Positions 23,738 to 32,092 are shown, counted from the first letter of the stretch. The stretch is DNA of 52,950 nt from Bacteroidota bacterium (GCA_023457535.1 JAEWLN010000139.1:1-52950), one strand, 5' to 3'. Translations and numbers: made by a program. Notes: a model not told the origin generated them from the letters alone.

Positions 23738-23743
23738 TTTTGC

Positions 23744-23775
23744 AAAAAAAAACCACCACAAAATTTGTGATGGTT
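23744..23775 (-). terminator. Intrinsic terminator of the tRNA-Thr gene
   Basis: On the minus strand AACCATCACAA pairs with TTGTGGTGGTT with one mismatch and leads into nine T. It is five bases after the tRNA 3' end. Confidence 0.85.
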
Positions 23776-23780
23776 AATTG

Positions 23781-23854
23781 AGCCGATAGAGGGACTCGAA
23801 CCCACGACCTGCTGATTACAAATCAGCTGCTCTAGCCAGCTGAGCTACACCGGC
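23781..23854 (-). tRNA. tRNA-Thr (anticodon TGT)
   Basis: The minus strand folds into a full cloverleaf: acceptor GCCGGTG with TATCGGC and discriminator T, D arm AGCTCAGCTGGCTAGAGC, and anticodon stem GCTGA/TCAGC with loop TTTGTAA. The T arm carries GGTTCGAGTCC. The anticodon is TGT, reading ACA threonine codons. CCA is not encoded. It stands alone with its own promoter and terminator. Confidence 0.96.
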
Positions 23855-23869
23855 GTCTCAATATGGATG

Positions 23870-23899
23870 CAAATATAAAAGTGAAATTTAGATTTCCAA
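23870..23899 (-). promoter_or_regulatory. tRNA-Thr promoter (TTG-N19-TATATTTG)
   Basis: On the minus strand TTG (23899-23897) and TATATTTG (23877-23870) are 19 bases apart. The tRNA begins 16 bases later. Confidence 0.7.
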
Positions 23900-23933
23900 A
23901 ATAAATTTGCAGTTTTTTACGGCCAAATCCGGC

Positions 23934-24200
23934 TTACAGCGCGTTGATTTTTTCAACGAGTTGATTGGCAACTTGTTCCAATTCTGTGTGGATTTGCTTG
24001 AAGTGCGCTTTTTTGTTGTCGACGTTTTTTGCATTGACCTTAACGATCAAATTGTCGAATGCCTGGATGGCTTCGTCGATTACGGCATTGCTCTCCGGGG
24101 TTGGTTTCCCGGTGGTCGACATTTCGAAAAGGTACACCGCCTCGATGATGTCCCCGAGTACAAAATTGATGTCTTTCTTCAGATTTCTAACATTTGCCAT
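23934..24200 (-). CDS. Conserved small helical protein of unknown function
   Basis: The start at 24200 gives 88 residues, MANVRNLKKDINFVLGDIIE and onward, predicted to be two or three long helices with many Asn, Lys and Glu residues. It has no signal peptide. I recognise it as a small cytosolic protein common in Flavobacteriaceae, but no function is known to me. Longer readings of the frame run into the manA gene and lose sense. A TAATTTTG box lies 25 bases upstream, so it may have its own promoter in addition to read-through from manA. Confidence 0.82.
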   Translation of the reverse strand: MANVRNLKKDINFVLGDIIEAVYLFEMSTTGKPTPESNAVIDEAIQAFDNLIVKVNAKNVDNKKAHFKQIHTELEQVANQLVEKINAL

Positions 24201-24224
24201 TGTGTGTATTTTTAAGTGTTGCCG

Positions 24225-24232
24225 CAAAATTA
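24225..24232 (-). promoter_or_regulatory. -7 box (TAATTTTG) for the 88-residue protein gene
   Basis: The minus strand matches TAnnTTTG 24 bases before the start at 24200. No -33 TTG is seen. Confidence 0.5.
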
Positions 24233-24247
24233 CGGATAATGTTTGGG

Positions 24248-25216
24248 TTATGAAATATAAATTTCGAGCAGGTCCGCCTTTCCTTCGAGCGTGAATGCAG
24301 TTAGTGCAGCCGGCATCAATACGGTGTCGCCGGTTCGATACTGCAATGCGTGCCCGTTTGTACGCACTGAAAATTCGCCGCCCACACACATGTACACGCG
24401 AAACGTGTCGCCCGGCGCATCGACCTCCATCGCGCCGTCGAGCGGAATGAAATTGGTCGTAAAATAAGGGCAATCCACCATGGTATTGGAAACATTGGTA
24501 TGTTGGGCATATGTTTTTTGCGTATCGGTCAGTTTGTAATTGATCGCGTCCAATGCGAGATCTACGTGCAATTCGCGCGTGTTTCCATTGGCATCTTTGC
24601 GGTCAAAATCGTAAATCCGGTAAGTAATGTCCGAGGTTTGCTGGATTTCGGCGATCACGAGGCCGGCGCCTATTGCGTGTACAGTACCGGTTTCAAGGAA
24701 AAACACATCGCCTTTTTTGGCCTCGACCTTGTGCAGCAAATCAAGGATGCTGTTGTCCCTGAGGCTTTCAAGGTATTGTTGCGGCGATGACTCGTGCGCA
24801 AACCCGACAATGATCCGCGCGCCGGGATCGGCCTGCATTACATACCACATTTCCGTTTTCCCGAACGAATCGTGGCGCGCTTTGGCCAATTCGTCGTTGG
24901 GATGCACCTGGATCGATAAATCTTCGCGCGCATCGAGAAATTTGAACAACAACGGAAATTGCCTGCCAAACCTTGCATGCACGCGCGTCCCGAGTAATTC
25001 ATCGGGAAAGGCTTCGAGCAATTCGGTCAGGGATTTTCCGCTGTACGCACCGCCTGACACCACGCTTACGTCGCCTTTGACATCGGACAATTCCCAGCTT
25101 TCGCCCGTGATATCGGACGTGATGGGTTTGTTGAACATCGTTTTGAGTTTGGTACCGCCCCAAATGCGCTCTTTGAGGATGGGGTTGAATTGCAGGGGAT
25201 AAGGTTGGAAAGACAT
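24248..25216 (-). CDS. manA: Mannose-6-phosphate isomerase, class I
   Basis: The 322-residue cupin enzyme converts fructose-6-phosphate and mannose-6-phosphate, feeding GDP-mannose and hence glycan synthesis. Seen: PILKERIWGGTKLKTMF at the N-terminus, the zinc-site region LSIQVHPNDELAKARH with the following GKTEMWYVMQADPG, and the second cupin part with FFLETGTVHAIGAGLVIAEI. The length matches the short Bacillus-type enzyme rather than the roughly 390-residue E. coli type. It probably supplies sugars for the polysaccharide cluster at the end of the window, though it is not adjacent. A family B hairpin sits in its leader. Confidence 0.95.
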   Translation of the reverse strand: MSFQPYPLQFNPILKERIWGGTKLKTMFNKPITSDITGESWELSDVKGDVSVVSGGAYSGKSLTELLEAFPDELLGTRVHARFGRQFPLLFKFLDAREDLSIQVHPNDELAKARHDSFGKTEMWYVMQADPGARIIVGFAHESSPQQYLESLRDNSILDLLHKVEAKKGDVFFLETGTVHAIGAGLVIAEIQQTSDITYRIYDFDRKDANGNTRELHVDLALDAINYKLTDTQKTYAQHTNVSNTMVDCPYFTTNFIPLDGAMEVDAPGDTFRVYMCVGGEFSVRTNGHALQYRTGDTVLMPAALTAFTLEGKADLLEIYIS

Positions 25217-25256
25217 ATTGTATTTTTTGGATAGACTTTAATTTTTACGGGATCCT

Positions 25257-25331
25257 AGCCCTGATGGAAGCGGCATCCTTTTGCGGCCGAGCTTGCGAGG
25301 CCGTAAAAGATAAAGCGGACAGCAGGTTCCC
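25257..25331 (-). repeat. Repeat family B, copy 2 (hairpin element)
   Basis: Plus-strand AGCGGCATCC at 25269-25278 leads to CTTTTGCGGCC paired with GGCCGTAAAAG (11 bp, one G-U), then GATAAAGCGGA. It lies six bases after the queD stop and about 40 bases before the manA start (both minus strand). Confidence 0.85.
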
Positions 25332-25336
25332 GGCTC

Positions 25337-25747
25337 CTAATCGCCTTTGTAACTCACGAAATTGCGCGGCGTTTCATACAAAACGACTTCGAGCGCGAGT
25401 TCGGGTTTGATGCGTTTTTTGAGTTTGTTCCAGATCACGACGGCAATGTGCTCCGCGGTAGGGTTGAGCTCGGCGAATTCGGGCACGTCGAGATTCAGGT
25501 TCTTGTGGTCGAAAGCGACTTCTACTTCGTCATAAATATAGGCCGCCAAATCCTTGATGTCGATCACGTAGCCCGTCTCCGGGTCGATTTCGCCCGTCAC
25601 GCTCGCCACGAGTTCATAATTGTGACCGTGAAAATTGGCGTTGTTGCATTTGCCAAACACCGCATCGTTCTGCTCAAACGACCAGTCTTTGCGGTACAGG
25701 CGGTGCGCGGCGTTAAAATGGGCCTTTCTGCTGACGGTGACTTTCAT
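25337..25747 (-). CDS. queD: 6-carboxytetrahydropterin synthase family (QueD/PTPS)
   Basis: A 136-residue enzyme of the T-fold superfamily. Zinc ligands are His15 (HFNAAHRL), His40 and His42 (NNANFHGHNYEL). The catalytic Cys34 is in FGKCNNANF, and DHKNLNLDVPEF matches the family's second active-site region. QueD makes 6-carboxytetrahydropterin from dihydroneopterin triphosphate for queuosine. Folate or biopterin functions are possible for close relatives. No other queuosine genes are in the window. It lies 33 bases behind idi, so they may be cotranscribed. Confidence 0.92.
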   Translation of the reverse strand: MKVTVSRKAHFNAAHRLYRKDWSFEQNDAVFGKCNNANFHGHNYELVASVTGEIDPETGYVIDIKDLAAYIYDEVEVAFDHKNLNLDVPEFAELNPTAEHIAVVIWNKLKKRIKPELALEVVLYETPRNFVSYKGD

Positions 25748-25780
25748 CTTAGTTGACGGTTGCGGGTTGATAGTTGCTGG

Positions 25781-26308
25781 CTAAATCGTATGTTGTTCAA
25801 GATAATGGTAAAACTCGTCAAAAATGATACGAAACCAAACCGTATATTGCTCCGGATGACGCTGCATGTCGTTCTTCACATCTTCTATGGCCATCCACTT
25901 CCAGGCTTCCACTTCGTCCGGGTTGATGTTGGGCGCATCGTTGTAACGCCCGATCAATACGTGGTCGAGTTCGTGTTCGGTCAGACCATTGTCAAACGGC
26001 GCTTTGTAGATAAAGTGGAACAAATCGGTCAGTTTGACGGTGAAACCCATTTCCTCGAACAGCCGACGTCTTCCCGCCGCGATATTGGTTTCCCCATCGC
26101 GTTGGTGGCTGCAGCAGGTATTGGTCCACAACAGCGGAGAATGGTATTTGTGGCGGGCGCGCTGCTGGAGCATGATTTCGTTGCGGTCGTTCAGGATGAA
26201 TACTGAGAACGCGCGGTGCAGCATCGCCTTTTGGTGCGCCTCAAGTTTGGGCATGAGTCCTATGGGCTCGTCGCGTTCATTGACAAGTATGACGTTTTCT
26301 TCTTGCAT
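25781..26308 (-). CDS. idi: Isopentenyl-diphosphate delta-isomerase, type 1
   Basis: A 175-residue Nudix-fold enzyme that interconverts IPP and DMAPP in isoprenoid synthesis. Key features are LHRAFSVFILND, the catalytic Cys in WTNTCCSHQRDGE, and the Nudix-like AAGRRRLFEEMGF with its metal-binding Glu residues. EHELDHVLIG supplies the second metal-site Glu. Length and motifs fit type 1 exactly. It is the first gene of a minus-strand run with queD and perhaps manA. Confidence 0.96.
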   Translation of the reverse strand: MQEENVILVNERDEPIGLMPKLEAHQKAMLHRAFSVFILNDRNEIMLQQRARHKYHSPLLWTNTCCSHQRDGETNIAAGRRRLFEEMGFTVKLTDLFHFIYKAPFDNGLTEHELDHVLIGRYNDAPNINPDEVEAWKWMAIEDVKNDMQRHPEQYTVWFRIIFDEFYHYLEQHTI

Positions 26309-26324
26309 GTTGGATAAAGCTGGT

Positions 26325-26332
26325 CAAAAATA
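26325..26332 (-). promoter_or_regulatory. -7 box (TATTTTTG) for idi
   Basis: The minus strand carries TATTTTTG 16 bases before the idi start. A TTG lies only 12 bases upstream of it, shorter than usual. Confidence 0.5.
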
Positions 26333-26408
26333 CGAAAAGAATCGCAACTGCCGCTGCTTTGTACGGACGTAAAACGCACCATAGCGGTTAAATGCACGCG
26401 CCGTGGCG

Positions 26409-26436
26409 TTGACGTCAAAAAAAAAACCTATTTTTG
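26409..26436 (+). promoter_or_regulatory. Promoter of the MBOAT gene (TTG-N17-TATTTTTG)
   Basis: TTG (26409-26411) and TATTTTTG (26429-26436) are separated by 17 bases. This is one of the best promoters in the window, and it places transcription start near 26442, ruling out the in-frame start at 26434. Confidence 0.8.
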
Positions 26437-26478
26437 CCGCACTTATCCGGATTAACCAAACGTTCCCTCGGTACCGCT

Positions 26479-27909
26479 ATGCTGTTCAACTCCATTTCAT
26501 TTGCCATTTTCCTGCCGATCGTTTTCGCGCTGTATTGGTTTGTGGCGCAAAAGAACCTCAAGTGGCAGAATCTGCTGCTGCTCGTGGCGAGCTACTATTT
26601 TTATGCGTGCTGGGACTACCGTTTTTTATTCCTGCTGATCTTTTCGACGCTGCTCGATTATTACACCGGGCTCAAAATGCACCAGGCGCATGACCAGCGG
26701 ATGAAAAAATTCTGGTTCTGGCTGTCCATTACGGTCAATCTTGGGTTTTTGGGCGTGTTCAAATACTATAATTTCTTTGTGCAATCGGCTGCAGATGCGT
26801 TGTCTGCATTCGGCGTGCAATCGCACTTTTGGACACTCAACATTATTTTGCCGGTCGGGATTTCGTTTTACACCTTTCACGGCCTGTCGTATGTGATCGA
26901 CATTTACAAAGAGCGCATCAAGCCGGAAAAGAACTTTATCGATTATTCCGTTTTCGTAAGCTTTTTCCCATTATTGGTAGCCGGACCGATCGAACGCGCC
27001 ACGCACCTGTTGCCGCAGATCCAAACCAAACGCGTGTTCAGTTCCTCACGTGCGGCCGACGGTTTGCGCCAGATCATGTGGGGTTTGTTCAAAAAACTCG
27101 TCATCGCCGACAACTGCGCAGAATACGCCAACATGGCCTTTGGTCCGGGCGAACACTCGGGCAGTACGCGCATTTTGGGCGTGGTGTTCTTTACGTTCCA
27201 GATCTATGGCGATTTCTCTGGGTATTCCGATATTGCACTCGGCACGGCCAGGCTGTTCGGCATCGATCTGCTGCGCAATTTTGCTTTTCCGTTCTTTTCC
27301 CGCGATGTTTCCGAATACTGGCGCAGATGGCACATTTCGCTTTCGTCGTGGTTCAAAGATTATTTGTACATTCCGCTTGGGGGCAGTCGCGGCGGCACGT
27401 GGATGAAGATCCGCAATACGTTTGTAATCTTTCTGGTGTCGGGATTCTGGCACGGCGCTGCCTGGACCTACGTCTTCTGGGGATTCCTGAATGCCGTGTT
27501 CATGCTGCCATCTTTGTTGTCCCATAAAAAACCGGATCCCGATATCGTTGCCAAAGGACGTATTTTTGCCACGCCAAAGGAAATGGGACAAATCCTGCTG
27601 ACGTTTTCGCTGACGGTGTTCATGTTCATTTTTTTCCGCGCCACCGATATGCACCACGCCTTTGCTTACATCGCCGAAATCTTGTCGCCGTCTACTTTTA
27701 CCAAGCCCTACGGCATTCGAAATGAGGTAGTGTGGCTGTTGCTCGCCTTTATTTTCATTGAGTGGATGGGCCGGGAAGGCAATTATGCGATCGAAAAAAT
27801 CGGGTTCAAATGGCCCAAACCGTTGCGCCTTGCGTTCTATTATGTGATTTTGGCCGTCATTTTCCTGTACGCCGGCTCAAGCCAGGAATTCATTTATTTC
27901 CAGTTTTAA
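26479..27909 (+). CDS. MBOAT-family membrane O-acyltransferase (AlgI-like)
   Basis: From ATG 26479 there are 476 residues with ten or more membrane helices. The MBOAT core shows NIILPVGISFYTFHGLSYV, FPLLVAGPIERATHLLPQI, SEYWRRWHISLSSWFKDYLY and the catalytic histidine in SGFWHGAAWTYVFWG. AlgI-type proteins move acyl groups, usually acetyl, across the inner membrane to a periplasmic partner that modifies a polysaccharide. The next gene, two bases on, encodes a membrane-anchored GSSR-type protein, which fits such a partner. Confidence 0.94.
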   Translation: MLFNSISFAIFLPIVFALYWFVAQKNLKWQNLLLLVASYYFYACWDYRFLFLLIFSTLLDYYTGLKMHQAHDQRMKKFWFWLSITVNLGFLGVFKYYNFFVQSAADALSAFGVQSHFWTLNIILPVGISFYTFHGLSYVIDIYKERIKPEKNFIDYSVFVSFFPLLVAGPIERATHLLPQIQTKRVFSSSRAADGLRQIMWGLFKKLVIADNCAEYANMAFGPGEHSGSTRILGVVFFTFQIYGDFSGYSDIALGTARLFGIDLLRNFAFPFFSRDVSEYWRRWHISLSSWFKDYLYIPLGGSRGGTWMKIRNTFVIFLVSGFWHGAAWTYVFWGFLNAVFMLPSLLSHKKPDPDIVAKGRIFATPKEMGQILLTFSLTVFMFIFFRATDMHHAFAYIAEILSPSTFTKPYGIRNEVVWLLLAFIFIEWMGREGNYAIEKIGFKWPKPLRLAFYYVILAVIFLYAGSSQEFIYFQF

Positions 27910-27910
27910 G

Positions 27911-28876
27911 ATGAAGCGATTTCTGATCCAATTTGCGTTGTTCCTGCTGCCGATCGTACTGCTCGCCTATGGGCTCGACGTGTTCATCTCTTCAAACCTG
28001 CGCCGGTCGACCCAAATCAACAAAGGCGAAATGACGGTGTGGAGCGATTTGTATGACAAAAAAGTGAACGCCGAGGTGCTCGTCATGGGTTCGTCGCGCG
28101 CGTGGGTCCACCTCGATGCCACGATGATCGCAGACAGCCTGCATACCACGGCGTACAACCTCGGGATGGACGGACACAATTTCTGGATGCAGAATTTCCG
28201 TTTCGGCCTGGCGATGCAGCAGCCTGTCAAACCCAGGGTCGTCATCCAATCGATTGATGTGTTTACCCTCGCACGTAGAAAAGACCTGTTCTATCCTGAA
28301 CAGTTTTTACCATACATGCTGGGCAACGACTCGCTCAAAAAAGTGACGCAAAATTTCGCAGGATATGAAAATTACGATTTCGAGGTGCCGCTGATCCGCT
28401 ATTACGGCAAGGGTAAGGCGGTCATCGAAGCGTTCAAGATTGCGTTGGGCGGCAAGAACGAGCCGACGCGCATCCGTGGCTATCAGGGACAACTCATTGC
28501 GTGGACCAACGAATTTGAGTTGGCCAAAAAACGCATGGATCACTTTACCGTGGAAATGGACGCGCAAACGGTCGCGCTTTTTGAAAAATACCTGCAATTC
28601 TGCAAAGCGAGCGGCATCCGGCTCGTGTTTGTATACAGTCCGGAATACATCGAAGGCCAGCACTTTATCGCCAATCGCACGCAAATGCTCGATGTGTACC
28701 GCCGGTTCAGCAAAAAATATGACATTCCGTTTTTTGACTACTCCAACCACCCTATTTCTTACGACCGCAACTATTTTTACAACGCGCTTCACATGAACAA
28801 ATTCGGCGCGGAAAAATTTACTGCCGCGTTTATCAACGATTTGCGCGGGCTCGATTTGGGCTTGAACCAACGGTAA
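27911..28876 (+). CDS. Membrane-anchored SGNH-like partner of the MBOAT protein
   Basis: A 321-residue protein with one N-terminal membrane helix (LIQFALFLLPIVLLAYGLDV). The rest lies in the periplasm. LVMGSSRAWVHLDATM matches the block I of AlgJ/DltD/SGNH-like acyltransferases (Ser nucleophile in GSSR). NLGMDGHNFWMQ resembles block II, and the C-terminal FYNALHMNKFGAEKFT carries a plausible catalytic histidine. Such proteins take acyl groups from an MBOAT protein and put them on glycans. The target is not known. The gene follows the MBOAT gene after one base. Confidence 0.82.
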   Translation: MKRFLIQFALFLLPIVLLAYGLDVFISSNLRRSTQINKGEMTVWSDLYDKKVNAEVLVMGSSRAWVHLDATMIADSLHTTAYNLGMDGHNFWMQNFRFGLAMQQPVKPRVVIQSIDVFTLARRKDLFYPEQFLPYMLGNDSLKKVTQNFAGYENYDFEVPLIRYYGKGKAVIEAFKIALGGKNEPTRIRGYQGQLIAWTNEFELAKKRMDHFTVEMDAQTVALFEKYLQFCKASGIRLVFVYSPEYIEGQHFIANRTQMLDVYRRFSKKYDIPFFDYSNHPISYDRNYFYNALHMNKFGAEKFTAAFINDLRGLDLGLNQR

Positions 28877-28937
28877 ACTTTTGTTAATTGTACGATGGGT
28901 CATCCGGCCAACGCCGATTGGTTTGTAATTTCACACC

Positions 28938-29471
28938 ATGAAATGGAAGATGATGAACCGATTATGGTGTATTTGCCTGGTTTGCGTTACATTGCACGCA
29001 TGCGGACAAACCGAACCGAAACCGCTGCAACCCGCTGCGCACAAAGCCAAAAACCCTTATTATTCGCGTACCGATACACGCAAAGTGAACCTTTCGGACG
29101 CCGAATGGAAAAAAATACTGTCGCCGGAATTGTACGACGTATCGCGCCGTGCCGCCACCGAACGCGCTTTCACCGGAAAATACTGGGATTCGGATGCAAA
29201 AGGCACTTACTACTGCGCTGCATGCGGCAACAAACTGTTTGAATCGACGGCCAAATTTGCAAGCCAATGTGGCTGGCCGAGCTTTTTTCAACAGGACAAC
29301 CCAAAAAGCACGTATGAAAAACCCGATCTTTCGCTCGGCATGAAACGCATCGAGGTCTTGTGCGCGCGTTGCGACGGGCATTTGGGTCACATTTTTGACG
29401 ACGGGCCGCCGCCCACGGGCAAACGGTACTGCATGAACTCGGTGGCACTGGACTTTGAACCCAGGAAATAA
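28938..29471 (+). CDS. msrB: Peptide-methionine (R)-S-oxide reductase, lipoprotein form
   Basis: The 177-residue product has a lipoprotein signal (VTLHAC, Cys22), so it acts outside the cytoplasm. The MsrB domain has both zinc CxxC pairs (Cys93/Cys96 in YCAACG; Cys142/Cys145 in CARCDGHLGH) and the catalytic Cys165 in RYCMNSVAL. It reduces the R-epimer of methionine sulfoxide in oxidised proteins. It overlaps msrA by one base; the two make a complete exported repair pair. ATG 28938 is preferred; ATGs at 28950 and 28953 (Met5/Met6) would still leave a workable signal. Confidence 0.95.
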   Translation: MKWKMMNRLWCICLVCVTLHACGQTEPKPLQPAAHKAKNPYYSRTDTRKVNLSDAEWKKILSPELYDVSRRAATERAFTGKYWDSDAKGTYYCAACGNKLFESTAKFASQCGWPSFFQQDNPKSTYEKPDLSLGMKRIEVLCARCDGHLGHIFDDGPPPTGKRYCMNSVALDFEPRK

Positions 29472-30064
29472 TGAGGACTTTCTGGATATTGTTTTTACTG
29501 CCGATCGGGATGATTGCGCAGTCCAATAAAAACGAGACCATCACTTTGGCCGGCGGTTGCTATTGGTGCGTCGAGGCGATTTACGAAAACCTTCAGGGCG
29601 TACAATCAGTGGTGTCGGGATATGCGGGCGGACGAAATCCCAACCCGACGTACGAACAGGTTTCCACCGGAACGACAGGATATGCAGAAGTGGTGCAGGT
29701 AACGTTCGATCCGTCAGTGACCACGCTTGAGGAAATCTTCAAGGTTTTTTTCTCCGTACACGACCCTACCACGCTGAACCGGCAAGGCGCCGACGTAGGC
29801 ACACAATACCGGTCGGCGATTTTTTACAAAGACGATACGCAAAAAAGGGCCGCACAGCATATCCTGTCGGCGCTGAAAACAGCCAAAGTGTACGACCAGC
29901 CCATTGTGACACAGCTCGAGCCGCTCAAAAAATTCTACAAGGCTGAAGATTACCACCAGGATTATTACGCAAAAAACAAAAATCAGCCCTATTGCCGCGC
30001 GGTCATCCAGCCTAAGATGGCCAAATTTGAAAAGGTATTTAAGGACAAGCTCAGGAAAAAATAA
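29471..30064 (+). CDS. msrA: Peptide-methionine (S)-S-oxide reductase, exported
   Basis: This encodes 197 residues with a signal peptide (MRTFWILFLLPIGMIAQ). The catalytic motif is GCYWC, Cys30 nucleophile and Cys33, where most family members have GCFWC; tyrosine is a conservative change. The GYAGG, VTFDPS and FFSVHDPTTLNRQGADVGTQ segments are typical, and the resolving region lies near NQPYCRAVI. It reduces the S-epimer of methionine sulfoxide. It is translationally coupled to msrB (TAATG). Confidence 0.96.
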   Translation: MRTFWILFLLPIGMIAQSNKNETITLAGGCYWCVEAIYENLQGVQSVVSGYAGGRNPNPTYEQVSTGTTGYAEVVQVTFDPSVTTLEEIFKVFFSVHDPTTLNRQGADVGTQYRSAIFYKDDTQKRAAQHILSALKTAKVYDQPIVTQLEPLKKFYKAEDYHQDYYAKNKNQPYCRAVIQPKMAKFEKVFKDKLRKK

Positions 30065-30104
30065 AGTGACAGCATTGCGTCATTGACATGGTAAAATTAA
30101 AATT

Positions 30105-30230
30105 ACAGATTTTCTGTAACGATATGTCCATAAAAACGGATAGCTTCGCTTTAGGGAAGGGGGCTATGAAGGTATCCCCTACGCAATTGAATTGAACTTT
30201 GATTACAGAAAATCTGTACTTTTTGTTAAA
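30105..30230 (+). repeat. Repeat family A, copy 2 (126 bp, terminal inverted repeats)
   Basis: ACAGATTTTCTGT opens and ACAGAAAATCTGT (30205-30217) followed by ACTTTTTGTTAAA closes the element. The core has TAGCTTCG at offset 36, then GGGAAGGGGGC and a CCCC run. It starts 40 bases after the msrA stop. Arms and spacing are the best preserved of the three copies. Confidence 0.85.
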
Positions 30231-30347
30231 GTTTTTGTTCGTTGGAACAGGCCAACCGATGTTTAAAATCAGAAAAAAATGGATTTGGTTTGAGCAGCAG
30301 CACCATGTTATACGCCAAGCTTAACTCGTTTGCTAAACAGGGAACAA

Positions 30348-30378
30348 CTGGTTCGAACCAGCAACATCGCGTTAACGC
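30348..30378. repeat. Two adjacent perfect palindromes in a gene-free stretch
   Basis: CTGGTTCGAACCAG (30348-30361, 14 bp) and GCGTTAACGC (30369-30378, 10 bp) lie seven bases apart. The surrounding 30231-30461 holds no recognised gene. They could be operators or chance. Confidence 0.4.
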
Positions 30379-30461
30379 AAAATACTGGAACAGCGCCACT
30401 TTCGACGTAGTAAATTATACGTGATTCTTGCAAAGTCATGACAGCTACGCGGGAAAAGTTG

Positions 30462-32021
30462 CTACTCCAATGATTCCGCTATTTTAATCGCGCACTTTTC
30501 GCCATCGATTGCAGCCGATACGATTCCTCCGGCATAACCCGCGCCTTCGCCACAAGGATACAATCCGCGGATTTGCAAATGCTCCAATGTAATCGGATCG
30601 CGTGGAATGCGCACCGGGGAGGACGTCCGGGATTCGGGCGCATGTAAGATCGCGTCATTGGTGAAATAGCCGCGCATCGACTTGCCGAATGCTGAAAATC
30701 CCTCGCGCAGGATTTGCGTTAGAAATCCGGGAAATACCTGTCCGAGCTCTACTGAAGTCGTCCCCGGAACATACGAAGTCTTGGGAATGTCGCCCGATGT
30801 TTTGCGTTGCGCAAAATCAACCATGCGTTGCGCAGGAACTTTTTGGCTTTCTCCGGCGAGATGCCACGCGCGTTGTTCGATCGCTTTCTGGAATTCCATT
30901 CCGGCGAGCGCACCAAATTTCGCAAACGGCTTGAAATCCTCCATTTTCAATTCGACCACAATCCCGGAATTGGCCGTCGACTGATCGCGTTTGGACGGAG
31001 ACCAACCATTGGTGACCACCTCTCCCGGACTCGTTGCGCACGGCGCGATCACGCCGCCCGGACACATACAAAAGGAGTACATGCCGCGACCGCCCACTTG
31101 CTTTACGATCGAATACGGCGCAGGCGGTAAAAATTCGCCCCGAAAATCGCAGCTGTACTGGATCTTGTCAATGAGTTCCTGCGGATGTTCAGCGCGTACG
31201 CCCAGTGCGAACGGCTTGGCTTCGATCAGGATGTTCTTGCGGTCGAGCAGTTCAAAAATGTCGCGTGCGGAATGTCCTGTGGCCAGAATGATCCGCGAGG
31301 CTTCGATCGTATCGCCGTTTTGCGTCACAATTGCGTGTACGGCATTGTTTTTAACGACGATATCGGTCAGTCTTGTTTCAAAGAGCACGCGTCCGCCGCG
31401 TTCGATGATTTTTTCGCGAATGTCCTCAATTATTTTGGGCAATTTGTTCGTCCCGATGTGTGGGTGCGCTTCGACGAGAATATCAGGCGATGCGCCAAAT
31501 CCCACGAGCAGCCTCAGAATGCGGTCAACATCGCCGCGCTTTTTGGAGCGCGTGTACAATTTTCCGTCCGAATAGGTACCCGCACCGCCTTCGCCAAAAC
31601 AATAATTGGAATCTTCATCGACGATATGGTCGCGGTTGATGGCCTTGAGATCGCGTCGGCGGCCGCGTACGTCCTTGCCACGCTCAATGACGATGGGTTT
31701 GAGCCCGAGTTCGATGAGTTGCAGCGCTGCAAAAAGTCCGGCAGACCCCGCCCCTACTACGATCACGGGTTGCGACGCAGCAACGTACGGATAATCCGGC
31801 AGTTCGGTTTTTTGCTCGGCGATGGGTTCCCCGCTGAAAAACACCTCGAGTCTGAGGTTGATCTTGATGGCTTTCTGGCGCGCATCCACAGACCGTTTTA
31901 GCACTACGGCATGTTGGATATCCGATACCGGGACGCGGATCAATTTGGCCACATGTTCGCGGATCAACGCATCGTGCGCGGCGGTTTCAGGCGGAACTTG
32001 AATGAGGAGCTCTTTGGGCAT
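30462..32021 (-). CDS. FAD-dependent oxidoreductase of the COG2509 type
   Basis: A 519-residue soluble flavoprotein. After an N-terminal extension of about 80 residues, the FAD-binding Rossmann motif VVGAGSAGLFAAL starts near residue 88. It is followed by the COG2509 signature region CFGEGGAGTYSDGKLYTRSK and by HIGTNKLPKIIEDIREKII. The C-terminal part has LYPCGEGAGYAGGIVSAAID, typical of these proteins. The reaction is unknown; members are annotated as uncharacterised FAD-dependent dehydrogenases. It is transcribed alone. Confidence 0.92.
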   Translation of the reverse strand: MPKELLIQVPPETAAHDALIREHVAKLIRVPVSDIQHAVVLKRSVDARQKAIKINLRLEVFFSGEPIAEQKTELPDYPYVAASQPVIVVGAGSAGLFAALQLIELGLKPIVIERGKDVRGRRRDLKAINRDHIVDEDSNYCFGEGGAGTYSDGKLYTRSKKRGDVDRILRLLVGFGASPDILVEAHPHIGTNKLPKIIEDIREKIIERGGRVLFETRLTDIVVKNNAVHAIVTQNGDTIEASRIILATGHSARDIFELLDRKNILIEAKPFALGVRAEHPQELIDKIQYSCDFRGEFLPPAPYSIVKQVGGRGMYSFCMCPGGVIAPCATSPGEVVTNGWSPSKRDQSTANSGIVVELKMEDFKPFAKFGALAGMEFQKAIEQRAWHLAGESQKVPAQRMVDFAQRKTSGDIPKTSYVPGTTSVELGQVFPGFLTQILREGFSAFGKSMRGYFTNDAILHAPESRTSSPVRIPRDPITLEHLQIRGLYPCGEGAGYAGGIVSAAIDGEKCAIKIAESLE

Positions 32022-32034
32022 GGCGCAAAATTAA

Positions 32035-32079
32035 AGTTTAAAGTTCAAAGTTCAAGGTTTGAGCACCAAACTTTAAACT
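32035..32079. repeat. Inverted repeat with tandem AAAGTTCA units
   Basis: AGTTTAAAGTT (32035-32045) and AACTTTAAACT (32069-32079) are perfect inverted arms. Between them lies a tandem AAAGTTCA-like sequence. It sits in the leader of the COG2509 gene (minus strand). Confidence 0.6.
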
Positions 32080-32092
32080 AAAAACGTGCGCG

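Noticed and set aside
30351..30360. GGTTCGAACC as a tRNA T-arm remnant or attachment site
   Set aside because: The palindrome does not leave a proper 5-bp T stem with a 7-base loop, and no other tRNA part is nearby.
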